A DNA stretch of 64,000 nucleotides from Mycolicibacterium sp. P9-22 (GTDB lineage Bacteria; Actinomycetota; Actinomycetes; Mycobacteriales; Mycobacteriaceae). Where the stretch lies: contig NZ_NPKP01000009.1 in the NCBI RefSeq assembly GCF_008329585.1, positions 124,001-188,000 on the forward strand, given 5' to 3'. A program made the position numbers and the translations under genes. The notes beneath the pieces were generated by a model. The model searched no databases and was not told the origin of the DNA. It worked only from the letters and a program-made list of their open reading frames with translations. Below are positions 42,001 through 50,733 of the stretch, in pieces. The first letter of the stretch is position 1. Every line of letters begins with the position of its first letter.

Positions 42001-42839
42001 GTGCTTTTCGAGCCGCTGTAGCCCTGCGGGGCGCGCCGGTTGCGGGCCTCGTTGTAGCGGGCGCCGTCGAAGAACTCGATGTCCCAGTCGCCGGTGCCCT
42101 TGTCCGCGGTCAGGCTCGGCTCCATTGCCACGATCCGGCGTTCGGTGGCCAGCACGTCGGCCACCGTGCGTCCGTTGACCGAGTCGAGCTGCGACCAGGT
42201 CGGCGGCAGCAGGAAGGAGCGGCCCTCGGCGAACTCGTCGAGGGCGGCCTGCGGGGTGGACCAGAACGCCCGGTCGCTCTCGGTGTTCTCGCCGTCGGCG
42301 CGCTGGCCTTCCGGAATGGCGCCGACGAAGAAGTAGGTGTCGTAGCGGCGGGTGCGTTCCTCTTTGGGGGTGACCCAGTTGGCCCACGGCCGCAGCAGAT
42401 CGGCGCGCAGCACCAGCTTCTCGGCGCGCAGGAAGTCCGCGAAGGACAGCGAGTTGTTGGCCAGTGCCGCCCGCTGCTCGCGGTACACCGACGCGTCGTC
42501 GACGAGGATGTCGGAGTCGTCGGCGGCGCCGGCGAACAGCACCCCGGACTCCTCGAAGGTTTCCCGGGCCGCGGCGCACACCAGTGCCTCGGCCAGGTCG
42601 ACGTCGACGTTCAGGCGCTCGGCCCACCAGGTGGCTTCGGGGCCGTACCAGGCGATTCCCCTACCCCGATCGCGCTCGTCGACGCCACCGCCGGGAAAGA
42701 CCATCACGCCCGCGACGAAATCCATCGCCGAATGCCTGCGCATCAGGAAGATCTCGAGTGACTCCGGGGTGCCGGCGTCTCGCAGCAGCATCACTGTGGA
42801 CGCGGGCCGGGGCACGAGCGGATCCATGGCGTCGGTCAT
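41997..42839 (-). CDS. Nudix hydrolase
   Basis: The 280-residue product begins STVMLLRDAG and has the Nudix region (about 50-100): GGGVDERDRG, then ALVCAAARETFEESGVLFAG, close to GX5EX7REUXEEXGU with the REXXEEXG box as RETFEESG. The length suits the NUDT19-like/CoA-diphosphatase group (with a long inserted segment), and its neighbours EchA17 and a synthetase are consistent with acyl-CoA substrates, which is inference. AGGAGG is 6 nt before the ATG. It matches Rv3040c. Confidence 0.87.
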   Translation of the reverse strand: MTDAMDPLVPRPASTVMLLRDAGTPESLEIFLMRRHSAMDFVAGVMVFPGGGVDERDRGRGIAWYGPEATWWAERLNVDVDLAEALVCAAARETFEESGVLFAGAADDSDILVDDASVYREQRAALANNSLSFADFLRAEKLVLRADLLRPWANWVTPKEERTRRYDTYFFVGAIPEGQRADGENTESDRAFWSTPQAALDEFAEGRSFLLPPTWSQLDSVNGRTVADVLATERRIVAMEPSLTADKGTGDWDIEFFDGARYNEARNRRAPQGYSGSKST

Positions 42840-43675
42840 GCTCGCCTCCTGTGTGCGGCGCGGCTTCGGGTGCGACGGGCGAAATAGCGACCGTCGATAT
42901 AGTCCAGCGCGATCGACTGCCCGAACGCCGCGGACAGATTCTCGGCGGTCAGCACCTCGGTGAGCAGCCCGGCACCGACCACACTGCCCTCCGAGAGCAG
43001 CAGGCAGTGGCTGAACCCGGGCGGGATCTCCTCGACATGATGGGTGACCAGGACGATGGCCGGCGCATCCGGGTCGGCGGCCAGATCGGCCAACCGGGAG
43101 ACGAGTTCCTCGCGCCCGCCCAGATCCAGCCCGGCGGCCGGCTCGTCGAGCAGCAACAGTTCCGGATCGGTCATCAGCGATCGCGCGATCAGCACCCGTT
43201 TGCGCTCCCCCTCCGAGAGGGTGCCGTAGGTGCGTTCGGCCAGATGCTCGGCGCCCAGGCTCTCCAGCATGTCGACGGCCTGCTCGTAGTCGACGTCGTC
43301 GTACTTCTCCCGCCAGCGGCCCAGCACCGCATAGCCGGCCGACACCACCAGGTCACGGACGATCTCGTCGTCGGGAATCCGTTGGCTCAGAGCGGAACTG
43401 CTCAGGCCGACCCGGGACCGCAGCTCCGACATATCGGTGCGCCCGAGTCGCTCGCCGAGCACGAACGCGGTGCCCGAGGACGGGTGTTCGATCGCCGCGG
43501 CCATCCGCAGCAACGACGTCTTACCCGCCCCGTTCGGGCCGATCACCACCCAGCGTTCGTCGAGTTCCACGGCCCAGTTGATGGGCCCGACCAGGGTCTT
43601 GCCCCCGCGACGCAGGGTGACCTTGGCGAAATCGATCAGCAGGTCGGGGTCTGTGATGGGCTCGTCTGCTGGCAC
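42836..43675 (-). CDS. ABC transporter ATP-binding protein
   Basis: The 279-residue ATPase has Walker A GPNGAGKTS (46-54), the signature LSEGERKR, Walker B LLLLDEPAAGLD and an H-loop His in VTHHVEEIP. No permease gene is nearby, and YjjK-like energy use or a soluble role is possible. It matches Rv3041c. The frame is open to 43861, but GTG 43675 (MPADEPITD) starts the folded domain; even so the gene overlaps the YczE gene by 40 bases, so translation is coupled. Confidence 0.9.
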   Translation of the reverse strand: MPADEPITDPDLLIDFAKVTLRRGGKTLVGPINWAVELDERWVVIGPNGAGKTSLLRMAAAIEHPSSGTAFVLGERLGRTDMSELRSRVGLSSSALSQRIPDDEIVRDLVVSAGYAVLGRWREKYDDVDYEQAVDMLESLGAEHLAERTYGTLSEGERKRVLIARSLMTDPELLLLDEPAAGLDLGGREELVSRLADLAADPDAPAIVLVTHHVEEIPPGFSHCLLLSEGSVVGAGLLTEVLTAENLSAAFGQSIALDYIDGRYFARRTRSRAAHRRRA

Positions 43676-44334
43676 CCGCTCATCGTAGTGTCGTCGTCCT
43701 CGGACATACGGAGCCGCCCACGGCGTCTGCCGGGGTCCGCCGCCCCAAAGTCGTGGAACAGCAGCCGCCGCGGTATGTGCCGCAGGATCAGTTGCACCAG
43801 TGGGCCGATGCCGAACGCGTAGATGACGGTCCCGACGCCGACGGTGCCGCCGAGCAGCCACCCGGCGGTCAGCACGGTGGCCTCGATGAGGGTGCGGATC
43901 AGCCGCACCGACAGGCCGGTGCGCGCCACCAGGCCGGTCATCAGCCCGTCGCGCGGCCCGGGCCCGAGCCCGGCGCCGATGTAGAGCACGGTGCTCACCG
44001 CGTTGAGCAGCACCGCGCCGAGCATCATCGGCACCCGCAGCCGGAGGTCATCGGGTGCGGGCAGCACCGCGATACCGATATCGACGGTGACCGCGATGAC
44101 GATGACATTGGCGATCGTGCCGATACCGGGCCGGTTGCGCAGCGGGATCCAGGCCAGCAGCACCACCAGGCCGACCACGGCCGAGGCGACACCGATGGTC
44201 ATCCCGGTGTGCCGGCTCAGCCCCTGGTGAAAGACGTCCCACGGGTCCAGTCCCAGGCCGGCCTGGACCATCAGGGCCATGGAGAAGCCGTAGCCGGTCA
44301 GGCCGAGGAGCAATAACAGAGCGCGGGTCTTCAT
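43636..44334 (-). CDS. YczE/YitT-family integral membrane protein
   Basis: The 232-residue product has about six hydrophobic segments and the family opening GYGFSMALMVQAGLGLDPWDVFHQGLS, plus GAGLGPGPRDGLMTGLVARTG. YczE proteins are of unclear function; in Bacillus one is needed for lipopeptide production. The divergent MocR gene is of the YczR type known to accompany yczE. The last ~30 residues (DDDTTMSGCQQTSPSQTPTC) are hydrophilic and are translated from bases shared with the ABC gene. Confidence 0.88.
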   Translation of the reverse strand: MKTRALLLLLGLTGYGFSMALMVQAGLGLDPWDVFHQGLSRHTGMTIGVASAVVGLVVLLAWIPLRNRPGIGTIANVIVIAVTVDIGIAVLPAPDDLRLRVPMMLGAVLLNAVSTVLYIGAGLGPGPRDGLMTGLVARTGLSVRLIRTLIEATVLTAGWLLGGTVGVGTVIYAFGIGPLVQLILRHIPRRLLFHDFGAADPGRRRGRLRMSEDDDTTMSGCQQTSPSQTPTC

Positions 44335-44474
44335 GCGTGGTCGGGGAAGCGGGCGCGGATGGCGTCGAGTTCGCCGCGAACCCGGCGGACATCGACGTCC
44401 CGGTCGATGGCGCGGTTGTAGGTGCCGGACCGCCGATACTTCCCCACCACTCGGGACATCCAGTTCTTTCGCAT
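44331..44474 (-). CDS. Small basic protein upstream of YczE
   Basis: A 47-residue frame starts at ATG 44474 (MRKNWMSRVVGKYRRSGTYNRAIDRD) and its stop overlaps the YczE start (ATGA). It is rich in Arg/Lys with no membrane segment. The coupling and the divergent regulator argue that it is translated. It is not a family I recognise. The frame is also open to 44537, but that start would run through the operator region. Confidence 0.55.
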   Translation of the reverse strand: MRKNWMSRVVGKYRRSGTYNRAIDRDVDVRRVRGELDAIRARFPDHA

Positions 44475-44495
44475 GACTCGATGATCACGGCCATG

Positions 44496-44532
44496 TGGCT
44501 TGCCAATCAATAGCCAGTTGACGGATACTGGC
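44496..44532. promoter_or_regulatory. Operator region between YczE operon and MocR gene
   Basis: The 62-bp gap holds GCCAGT (44513-44518) and ACTGGC (44527-44532) as a perfect inverted repeat, plus TGGCTTGCCA (44496-44505). A -35-like TTGACG (44518-44523) lies inside it. MocR regulators bind repeated half-sites at their own promoters, so this is the likely binding site of the MocR protein. Confidence 0.5.
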
Positions 44533-44536
44533 CTCA

Positions 44537-45985
44537 ATGTCTAACGATATGGGAACCAGAGCGCTTGATGTGGACCTACTGGCCCGCGAACTGGGCAACT
44601 GGCGTACGTCCAGTTTGACGGGCCCGGCCTACCTGGGACTTGCCGACGCCATCCGGTTGCTCATCGTGGACGGTCGCGTTCCGGTGGGCTCCCGGTTACC
44701 CAGCGAGCGGGCACTGGCGGATGTGCTGCGGGTCTCGCGGACCACGGTCACGGCGGCGTTCAACGCACTGCGCGAGGACGGCTACCTCAATGCCCGCCGC
44801 GGCGCCCGCAGCACCGCGTCGCTGCCGCCGCGACCGGAACTCCCCGCCGCGGAGGGTTCACCGACGATGAGCCTGGCCGCCGCCGCGCTGTCCGCGCCCA
44901 GTGCCGCGGTGCTCGACGCCTTCGCCGACGCCGCCCGCGACATCACGCCGTATCTGGCCGAACCCGGCCACGAGCTGACAGGCGTCTGCGCGCTGCGCAC
45001 CGCGGTCGCCGAAAGATATTGCACGCGTGGACTACCCACCGATCCCGCGCAGATCATGATCACCAGTGGCGCCCAGCATGCCATCGGCCTCATCCTGGCG
45101 GCGTTCACGCAACCCGGCGACCGGGTGCTCGTCGAGCAGCCCAGCTATCACGGTGCGCTGTCCTGCATCTCGACCTCGGGGGCACATGCGGTGCCGGTGG
45201 CCCTGAACGAGAACGGTTGGGAGCTGGACGCTCTGCATGCCGCGATCCGCCAGCTGGCGCCCGTGCTGGCCTACGTCATCCCCGACAACCACAACCCGAC
45301 CGGGTTCACCATGCCATCAGCGGAGCGAAATCGGTTGGGCCACATCATCTCCGAAACCCGCACGCGCACCATCGTCGACGAATCGATCCTGGACATGTGG
45401 ATCGACGAGGCGCCGCCGGCGCCGCTGGCCGCCTCGGTGCCCTCCCGGCACGATCTGGTGCTCACCATCGGTTCGATGTCCAAGTCGTTCTGGGGCGGGC
45501 TGCGTATCGGCTGGATCCGCGCCGAGCCGGCCACCCTGGCCACCATCGCGGCCCACCGCGCCTCGGTGGATCTCGGCACGCCGATCCTGGAACAGCTCGC
45601 GGCGGCACGGCTTCTCCGGATCCGTGACGAGGTACTGCCGGAGCGCCGCGAGCTGCTGCTGGCCCGGCGGGCCTTCCTCATCGAGCTGCTGGCCCGACGG
45701 CTGCCCGACTGGCGCCCCGGTCCGGGCCGCGGCGGGATGTCGCTGTGGGTGCAACTGCCCGCCCCGATGAGCACCGCGCTGTCCGCGGCGGCATCGAGGT
45801 TGGGGCTGGATCTGCCTGCCGGCCCGCGGTTCGGGGTCGACGGGACCCTTGAACGGTTCATCCGGGTGCCCTACGCGTTACCAGAACCTCAGCTCGAAGC
45901 GGCCGTCGATCTGATGGCGCGGGCGTGGCAGTCCATCACCGGTGTCGCCGTCATCGGTGAGACCCGCGCGGCAGTGGTGGTTTAG
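44537..45985 (+). CDS. MocR-family PLP-dependent transcriptional regulator (YczR-type)
   Basis: The 482-residue protein fuses a GntR winged helix (about 30-95: GSRLPSERALADVLRVSRTTVTAAFNALREDGYL) to a fold-type I aminotransferase domain. The PLP lysine is K316 in SMSKSFWGGLRIGW; the Asn/Asp/Tyr contacts appear in NHNPTGFTMP and IVDESILD. MocR proteins sense PLP or related compounds. It is divergent from yczE, as in the YczR subgroup. ATG 44549 is an alternative start. Its stop overlaps serB2 by 4 bases. Confidence 0.92.
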   Translation: MSNDMGTRALDVDLLARELGNWRTSSLTGPAYLGLADAIRLLIVDGRVPVGSRLPSERALADVLRVSRTTVTAAFNALREDGYLNARRGARSTASLPPRPELPAAEGSPTMSLAAAALSAPSAAVLDAFADAARDITPYLAEPGHELTGVCALRTAVAERYCTRGLPTDPAQIMITSGAQHAIGLILAAFTQPGDRVLVEQPSYHGALSCISTSGAHAVPVALNENGWELDALHAAIRQLAPVLAYVIPDNHNPTGFTMPSAERNRLGHIISETRTRTIVDESILDMWIDEAPPAPLAASVPSRHDLVLTIGSMSKSFWGGLRIGWIRAEPATLATIAAHRASVDLGTPILEQLAAARLLRIRDEVLPERRELLLARRAFLIELLARRLPDWRPGPGRGGMSLWVQLPAPMSTALSAAASRLGLDLPAGPRFGVDGTLERFIRVPYALPEPQLEAAVDLMARAWQSITGVAVIGETRAAVVV

Positions 45986-47247
45986 TCCTCGGGGATCTCG
46001 ACCCGGCGGGCCGTCCCGTCGACCGCGTCGGCGGCCTCGATCTCACCGCGGGTCACCCCGAGGATGAACAGCACCGTGTCCAGGTAGGGATGGCTCAGCG
46101 AGGCGTCGGCGACCTCACGCAGCGCCGGTTTGGCATTGAACGCCACACCGAGCCCGGCCGCCGAGAGCATGTCGATATCGTTCGCGCCGTCACCGACGGC
46201 CACCGTCTGCTCCATCGGCACGCCGACCTGCTGAGCGAAATCGCGCAGCGCCTTGGCCTTTCCGGGCCGGTCGATGACCTGGCCCACCACCCGGCCGGTG
46301 AGCTTGCCGTCGACGATCTCCAGTTCGTTGGCGGCGACGAAGTCCATCATCAGGTCATGAGCCAGCGGCTCGATCACCTGCCGGAAGCCGCCGGAGACGA
46401 TGCCGCAGTGATATCCCAGGCGCCGCAACGTCCGGATGGTGGTCCGCGCACCAGGGGTCAGCTCGATCTGGTCGGCCACCTCGTCGAGCACCTCGGCGGG
46501 CAGGCCCGCCAGTGTCGCCACCCGCTTGTGCAGTGACTCGGCGAAGTCCAGTTCACCGCGCATCGCCGCCTCGGTGACCTCGGCGACCGCGGCCAGCGCA
46601 CCCGCCCGGTCGGCCAGCATCTCGATGACCTCGCCCTGGATCAGCGTGGAATCGACATCGAACACGATGAGTCGCTTGGTGCGCCGCGACAGGCTGTAGT
46701 CCTCCAGCGCGATATCGACACCGAGTGTGACGGCGGTGCGCGCCATCACGTTCTGCAACTGCACGTAGGCCGCGCCGCCCGGGGGCACCGAGACCCGTAG
46801 TTCAAGGCCGGTTACCGGGTAATCGGAGACCCCGCGGATGGCATCGATGTTGACCCCGAGCGCGGCCACCTCATGGGCCACCACGCCGAACGCCTCGGCG
46901 GTGATGGGCCGGCCCAGCACCACGATGGTGTGGGTGGAGGGCACTTCCAGCACCGGCTTGTCATCGCTGCGCTCGATCTCGACGTCCAGGCCCACACCGT
47001 GGATGGCGGCGCGGACCTCGTCGGCGAACTCGGCACCGTCGGCCACCTTGGAATCCACCGACACCAGCACACCGAGGGTGAGCCGGCCGCGGATGACGAC
47101 CTGTTCGACGTTGAGCAACTCCACGTGGTGCCGCGACAGCACCTCGAAGAGTGCGGACGTCACGCCGGGCTGGTCCACCCCGCTGACGGTGATCAACAAC
47201 GATGAACGCTTACGCGAGGGGTCGACTGACTGCGAGGCCGTCGGCAC
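45982..47247 (-). CDS. serB2: Phosphoserine phosphatase with ACT domains
   Basis: The 421-residue enzyme makes serine from phosphoserine. Two ACT-type domains (about 15-175) begin SLLITVSGVDQPGVTSALFEVL. The HAD phosphatase core follows: VFDVDSTLIQGEVIEML with the nucleophilic Asp, then GIVSGGFRQV and VAVGDGANDIDMLSAAGLG. It matches Rv3042c. GTG 47247 is preferred over GTG 47253 because GGAGG then stands 5 nt upstream, while it would abut the earlier start. Confidence 0.95.
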   Translation of the reverse strand: MPTASQSVDPSRKRSSLLITVSGVDQPGVTSALFEVLSRHHVELLNVEQVVIRGRLTLGVLVSVDSKVADGAEFADEVRAAIHGVGLDVEIERSDDKPVLEVPSTHTIVVLGRPITAEAFGVVAHEVAALGVNIDAIRGVSDYPVTGLELRVSVPPGGAAYVQLQNVMARTAVTLGVDIALEDYSLSRRTKRLIVFDVDSTLIQGEVIEMLADRAGALAAVAEVTEAAMRGELDFAESLHKRVATLAGLPAEVLDEVADQIELTPGARTTIRTLRRLGYHCGIVSGGFRQVIEPLAHDLMMDFVAANELEIVDGKLTGRVVGQVIDRPGKAKALRDFAQQVGVPMEQTVAVGDGANDIDMLSAAGLGVAFNAKPALREVADASLSHPYLDTVLFILGVTRGEIEAADAVDGTARRVEIPED

Positions 47248-47298
47248 ACTCACCTCCGTTTGATGCCTCGAATCAGCTGATATCAGGTCTGCGTCAGG

Positions 47299-49044
47299 TC
47301 AGCTGCGGACTTCGACGTCATCGATCCTGGTCACGTCGCCGTCGTCGGGTCCGTGCGCCCGGCCGATGTGCGCCTCGGCGCGCATCCGCTCCACCATGTG
47401 CGGGTAATGGAGCTCGAATGCCGGGCGCTCCGAACGGATCCGGGGCAGCTCGGTGAAGTTGTGCCGCGGCGGCGGGCAGCTGGTGGCCCACTCCAGGGAG
47501 TTGCCGTAGCCCCACGGGTCATCGACCACCACGGGCTCGCCGTAGCGCCAGCTCTTGAAGACGTTCCAGACGAACGGCAGCGTGGAGATGCCCAGGATGA
47601 ACGCGCCCGCGGTGGAGATGACGTTCAGCGTGGTGAAGCCGTCGCTGGGCAGGTAGTCGGCGTAGCGACGCGGCATGCCCTCGTCACCGACCCAGTGCTG
47701 GACCAGGAAGGTGGTGTGGAAACCGATGAAGGTCAGCCAGAAGTGCAGCTTGCCCAGGCGTTCGTCGAGCAGTCGGCCCGTCATCTTCGGGAACCAGAAG
47801 TAGATGCCCGCGTAGGTGGCGAACACGATGGTGCCGAAGAGCACGTAGTGGAAGTGCGCGATGACGAAGTAGCTGTCGGTGACGTGGAAGTCCAGCGGCG
47901 GGCTGGCCAGCAGCACGCCCGACAGGCCACCGAGCAGGAAGGTGATCAGGAACCCGACCGAGAACAGCATCGGCGTCTCGAAGGTCAACTGTCCCTTCCA
48001 CATCGTGCCGATCCAGTTGAAGAACTTGATACCGGTCGGCACCGCGATCAGGAACGTCATGAAGGAGAAGAACGGCAGCAGCACCGCGCCGGTGGCGTAC
48101 ATGTGGTGCGCCCACACCGCGACCGACAGCGCCGCGATACCCAGCGTCGCGTAGATCAGGGTGGTGTAACCGAAGATCGGCTTGCGGCTGAACACCGGGA
48201 AGATCTCACTCACGATGCCGAAGAACGGCAGCGCGATGATGTACACCTCGGGGTGCCCGAAGAACCAGAACAGGTGCTGCCACAGCAACACACCGCCGTT
48301 GGCCGGGTCATAGATGTGCGCGCCGAGGTGGCGGTCGGCGGCCAGGCCGAACAGTGCGGCGGTCAGCAGCGGGAAGGCCAGCAGCACCAGGATCGAGGTC
48401 ACCAGGATGTTCCAGGTGAAGATCGGCATCCGGAACATGGTCATACCGGGGGCGCGCATGCAGACCACCGTGGTGATCATGTTGACGCCACCGAGGATGG
48501 TGCCCAAACCACCGACGGCCAGACCCATGATCCACAGGTCGCCACCGGCGCCCGGAGAGTGGATGGCATCGGTCAGCGGCGAGTACGCGGTCCAGCCGAA
48601 GTCGGCGGCACCGCCCGGGGTGATGAAGCCACCCATGGCGATCAGCGCGCCGAACAGGAACAGCCAGAAGGAGAAGGCGTTCAGCCGCGGGAAGGCGACG
48701 TCGGGGGCGCCGATCTGCAGCGGCAGCACCAGGTTCGCGAAACCGAACACGATCGGCGTCGCGTAGAACAGCAGCATCACCGTGCCGTGCATGGTGAACA
48801 GCTGGTTGAACTGCTCGTTGGACAGGAACTGCAGGCCCGGCACCGCGAGCTCGGTGCGCATCAGCAGCGCCATCAGCCCGCCGATGAAGAAGAAGATGAA
48901 GCAGGCGACGCAATACATCATGCCGATCAGCTTGTGATCGGTCGTGGTGATCAGCTTGTAGATGAGGTTGCCCTTGGGGCCCATCCGCTGCGGGAACGGA
49001 CGCCGTGCCTCGAGTTCTCCGATTGGGGGCGCTTCGGCTACCAA
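47299..49044 (-). CDS. ctaD: Cytochrome c oxidase subunit I (aa3 type)
   Basis: The 581-residue membrane protein has twelve hydrophobic segments and binds heme a, heme a3 and CuB of the actinobacterial aa3/bc1 supercomplex. Key sites: TMHGTVML (heme a His), WFFGHPEVYIIALPFFG (CuB His and cross-linked Tyr), VWAHHMYATG (CuB His pair) and YFVIAHFHYVLFG (heme ligands). The start is TTG 49044 (MVAEAPPIGELEA), matching the M. tuberculosis start length, with GGAGG 5 nt upstream; the ATG at 49056 lies before that ribosome site. It matches Rv3043c. Confidence 0.97.
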   Translation of the reverse strand: MVAEAPPIGELEARRPFPQRMGPKGNLIYKLITTTDHKLIGMMYCVACFIFFFIGGLMALLMRTELAVPGLQFLSNEQFNQLFTMHGTVMLLFYATPIVFGFANLVLPLQIGAPDVAFPRLNAFSFWLFLFGALIAMGGFITPGGAADFGWTAYSPLTDAIHSPGAGGDLWIMGLAVGGLGTILGGVNMITTVVCMRAPGMTMFRMPIFTWNILVTSILVLLAFPLLTAALFGLAADRHLGAHIYDPANGGVLLWQHLFWFFGHPEVYIIALPFFGIVSEIFPVFSRKPIFGYTTLIYATLGIAALSVAVWAHHMYATGAVLLPFFSFMTFLIAVPTGIKFFNWIGTMWKGQLTFETPMLFSVGFLITFLLGGLSGVLLASPPLDFHVTDSYFVIAHFHYVLFGTIVFATYAGIYFWFPKMTGRLLDERLGKLHFWLTFIGFHTTFLVQHWVGDEGMPRRYADYLPSDGFTTLNVISTAGAFILGISTLPFVWNVFKSWRYGEPVVVDDPWGYGNSLEWATSCPPPRHNFTELPRIRSERPAFELHYPHMVERMRAEAHIGRAHGPDDGDVTRIDDVEVRS

Positions 49045-49206
49045 CAGATCCTCCATAAAAAGTCGACGGGTCATCCCGGCAATGGCTCTGTCGGGCATCT
49101 TATCCCCCTCACCGCCGGGCGCGGCATCCGTGTCCTACAAAGTGTCGTATTCGCTGGGGAACGGTGTCTGACCGGCTGGAAGCACGCCTGTTGATACCCT
49201 CGCCCG

Positions 49207-50274
49207 GTGCCGTTCCCCACTGCGCGCAAGGGCCTGCTCGCCGCGGGTGTCGCGGCCTCACTCACCCTGTTGACGGCCTGTGGGGCCACCGAGACCGCGC
49301 CGATCACCGAGCCGGGCGCCCCGATCACCAGCACCACCCGAATCGCCAGCGCCGGCGTGCTGGGCAACCATCGCAAGCCCGACGAATCGTGTGCCCCCGA
49401 ACCGGCGCCCGCCCGGTCCCCCGACGCCCCGCGGCGGGTGCGCAACGCCGGTGGCCACGGGGACACCGAGGTGCGCGGCGATCCACAGCGCATCGTGGCG
49501 CTGTCGAACTCCGTGCTCGACGCGCTGTGCGCGCTGGGCCTGCAGGGCCGGGTCGTCGGCACCGCCGTGCCCCCGCCGTCCTACCTGGGCACCGTCCTGC
49601 ACGACGCGCCCGGCTTCGGCCCCCGGGACGCGCCGGACCTGGACGCGGTCCGCGGCGCGACCCCGGACCTGATCCTCGCCTCGGTGGACCAGACCCCCGA
49701 TTCCTTCGCCGCGCTGACCGCGATCGCGCCGACGGTGTTCACCGGCGGTGGCACCGACTGGCAGGACACCCTGCGCGCCGTCGCGGCCGCGACCGGACGC
49801 CCAGGCGCCGCCGATGCGGTGCTCGACGGATTCGAGCGTGACGCCCGCGAAGCCGGTGAACGTGCCGACGCAACCCACTTCCAGGCCTCGGTCGTGCAGT
49901 TCACCGAGACCACCATGCGGGTGTACGGCGCGGCGAACTTCCCGGCCACCGTGTTGCGCGCCGTCGGAGTGGATCGTCCTGCGGCACAACGTTTTACCGA
50001 TGTGCCCTATACCGAGGTGAGTACCGCCGAGCTGACCGGGGACACCGACCTGTCCGCGGCCGACGGCGACATCATCTATCTGTCCTTCGAGACCGCCGAA
50101 GCCAGGGAACGGGCGACCACCGTGCTCAACAGCGATGCCTGGCGCAAGCTGTCTGCCAACCGGGACGACCGGGTGTTCGCGGTGAACAACGAGGTGTGGC
50201 AGACCGGGCAGGGCGTGGTCGCGGCCCGCGGCATCATCGAGGACCTGCGCTGGCTGAACGCGCCGATCAACTAG
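49207..50274 (+). CDS. fecB: Iron(III)-siderophore-type substrate-binding lipoprotein
   Basis: The 355-residue product has a lipoprotein signal (lipobox LTAC, Cys at about 25), a Pro/Ala-rich linker (about 28-85) and a periplasmic-binding domain: RIVALSNSVLDALCALGLQGRVVG and LTAIAPTVFTGGGTDW. It matches Rv3044 (FecB). No permease genes are adjacent. TACCCT (49195-49200) lies 6 nt before the GTG, consistent with a leaderless mRNA. It is divergent from ctaD. Confidence 0.9.
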   Translation: MPFPTARKGLLAAGVAASLTLLTACGATETAPITEPGAPITSTTRIASAGVLGNHRKPDESCAPEPAPARSPDAPRRVRNAGGHGDTEVRGDPQRIVALSNSVLDALCALGLQGRVVGTAVPPPSYLGTVLHDAPGFGPRDAPDLDAVRGATPDLILASVDQTPDSFAALTAIAPTVFTGGGTDWQDTLRAVAAATGRPGAADAVLDGFERDAREAGERADATHFQASVVQFTETTMRVYGAANFPATVLRAVGVDRPAAQRFTDVPYTEVSTAELTGDTDLSAADGDIIYLSFETAEARERATTVLNSDAWRKLSANRDDRVFAVNNEVWQTGQGVVAARGIIEDLRWLNAPIN

Positions 50275-50277
50275 TCT
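50272..50277 (+). promoter_or_regulatory. -10 element for the YciI-like gene, overlapping the fecB stop
   Basis: TAGTCT fits TANNNT, starts with the fecB stop codon itself and ends 6 nt before the GTG of the next gene. The same hexamer occurs before the beta-propeller lipoprotein (36955) and the GAF kinase (59004). It suggests an independent, leaderless start in addition to read-through from fecB. Confidence 0.4.
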
Positions 50278-50283
50278 CGGCGC

Positions 50284-50559
50284 GTGTTCCACGTACTGAC
50301 AATCACCTACCTGCAGCCGCTCGATGTCATCGACCGGACGCGTCCCGCGCATCTGCAGTGGTTGACCGATGAGGTCGCCGCCGGCCGCATCCTGCTGGCC
50401 GGCCGGGTGGAATCCCAGGACGGCGCGGTGCTGATCGCGGCGGAGATGTCCGCCGCCGAAGCCGACGCTGTAGCCGCGAGCGACCCGTACACCCAGGCCA
50501 GCGTCGTCCGTTACGACCGGGTCAGCTTCAACCCCGGATTCCGCGCGCCCGGCCTATAA
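50284..50559 (+). CDS. YciI-like protein
   Basis: The 91-residue protein has the YCII fold: MFHVLTITYLQPLDVIDRTRPAHLQWL with the conserved H of AHLQW, DGAVLIAAEMSAAEADAVAASDPY. Such proteins are small possible enzymes with a His-Asp pair, function unknown. It follows fecB by 9 bases and may be co-transcribed. Confidence 0.85.
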   Translation: MFHVLTITYLQPLDVIDRTRPAHLQWLTDEVAAGRILLAGRVESQDGAVLIAAEMSAAEADAVAASDPYTQASVVRYDRVSFNPGFRAPGL

Positions 50560-50643
50560 GCCGACTCACAGCTTCAACCGGGATTAGACCGGGTACTTCG
50601 CTCGTTGTGTCCCACAGGGTGCACACCGCGCCCGATTCTGCTT

Positions 50644-50666
50644 CCTTCACTACTGTCTGGTGAAGG
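50644..50666. promoter_or_regulatory. Inverted repeat upstream of adhC
   Basis: CCTTCAC-N9-GTGAAGG is perfect and lies 68 bp before the adhC ATG, in a gap of 174 bp. It is placed like an operator. No adjacent regulator gene suggests which protein binds. Confidence 0.4.
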
Positions 50667-50733
50667 TGCATGTATTCGCACGTGGACATGCCTTGCTGTC
50701 CATAAATACACAACGCATGTAGAGGACTGATCA

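Noticed and set aside
47353..49194. 613-residue open frame on the plus strand
   Set aside because: It is antisense to ctaD, whose membrane-protein motifs are unmistakable.
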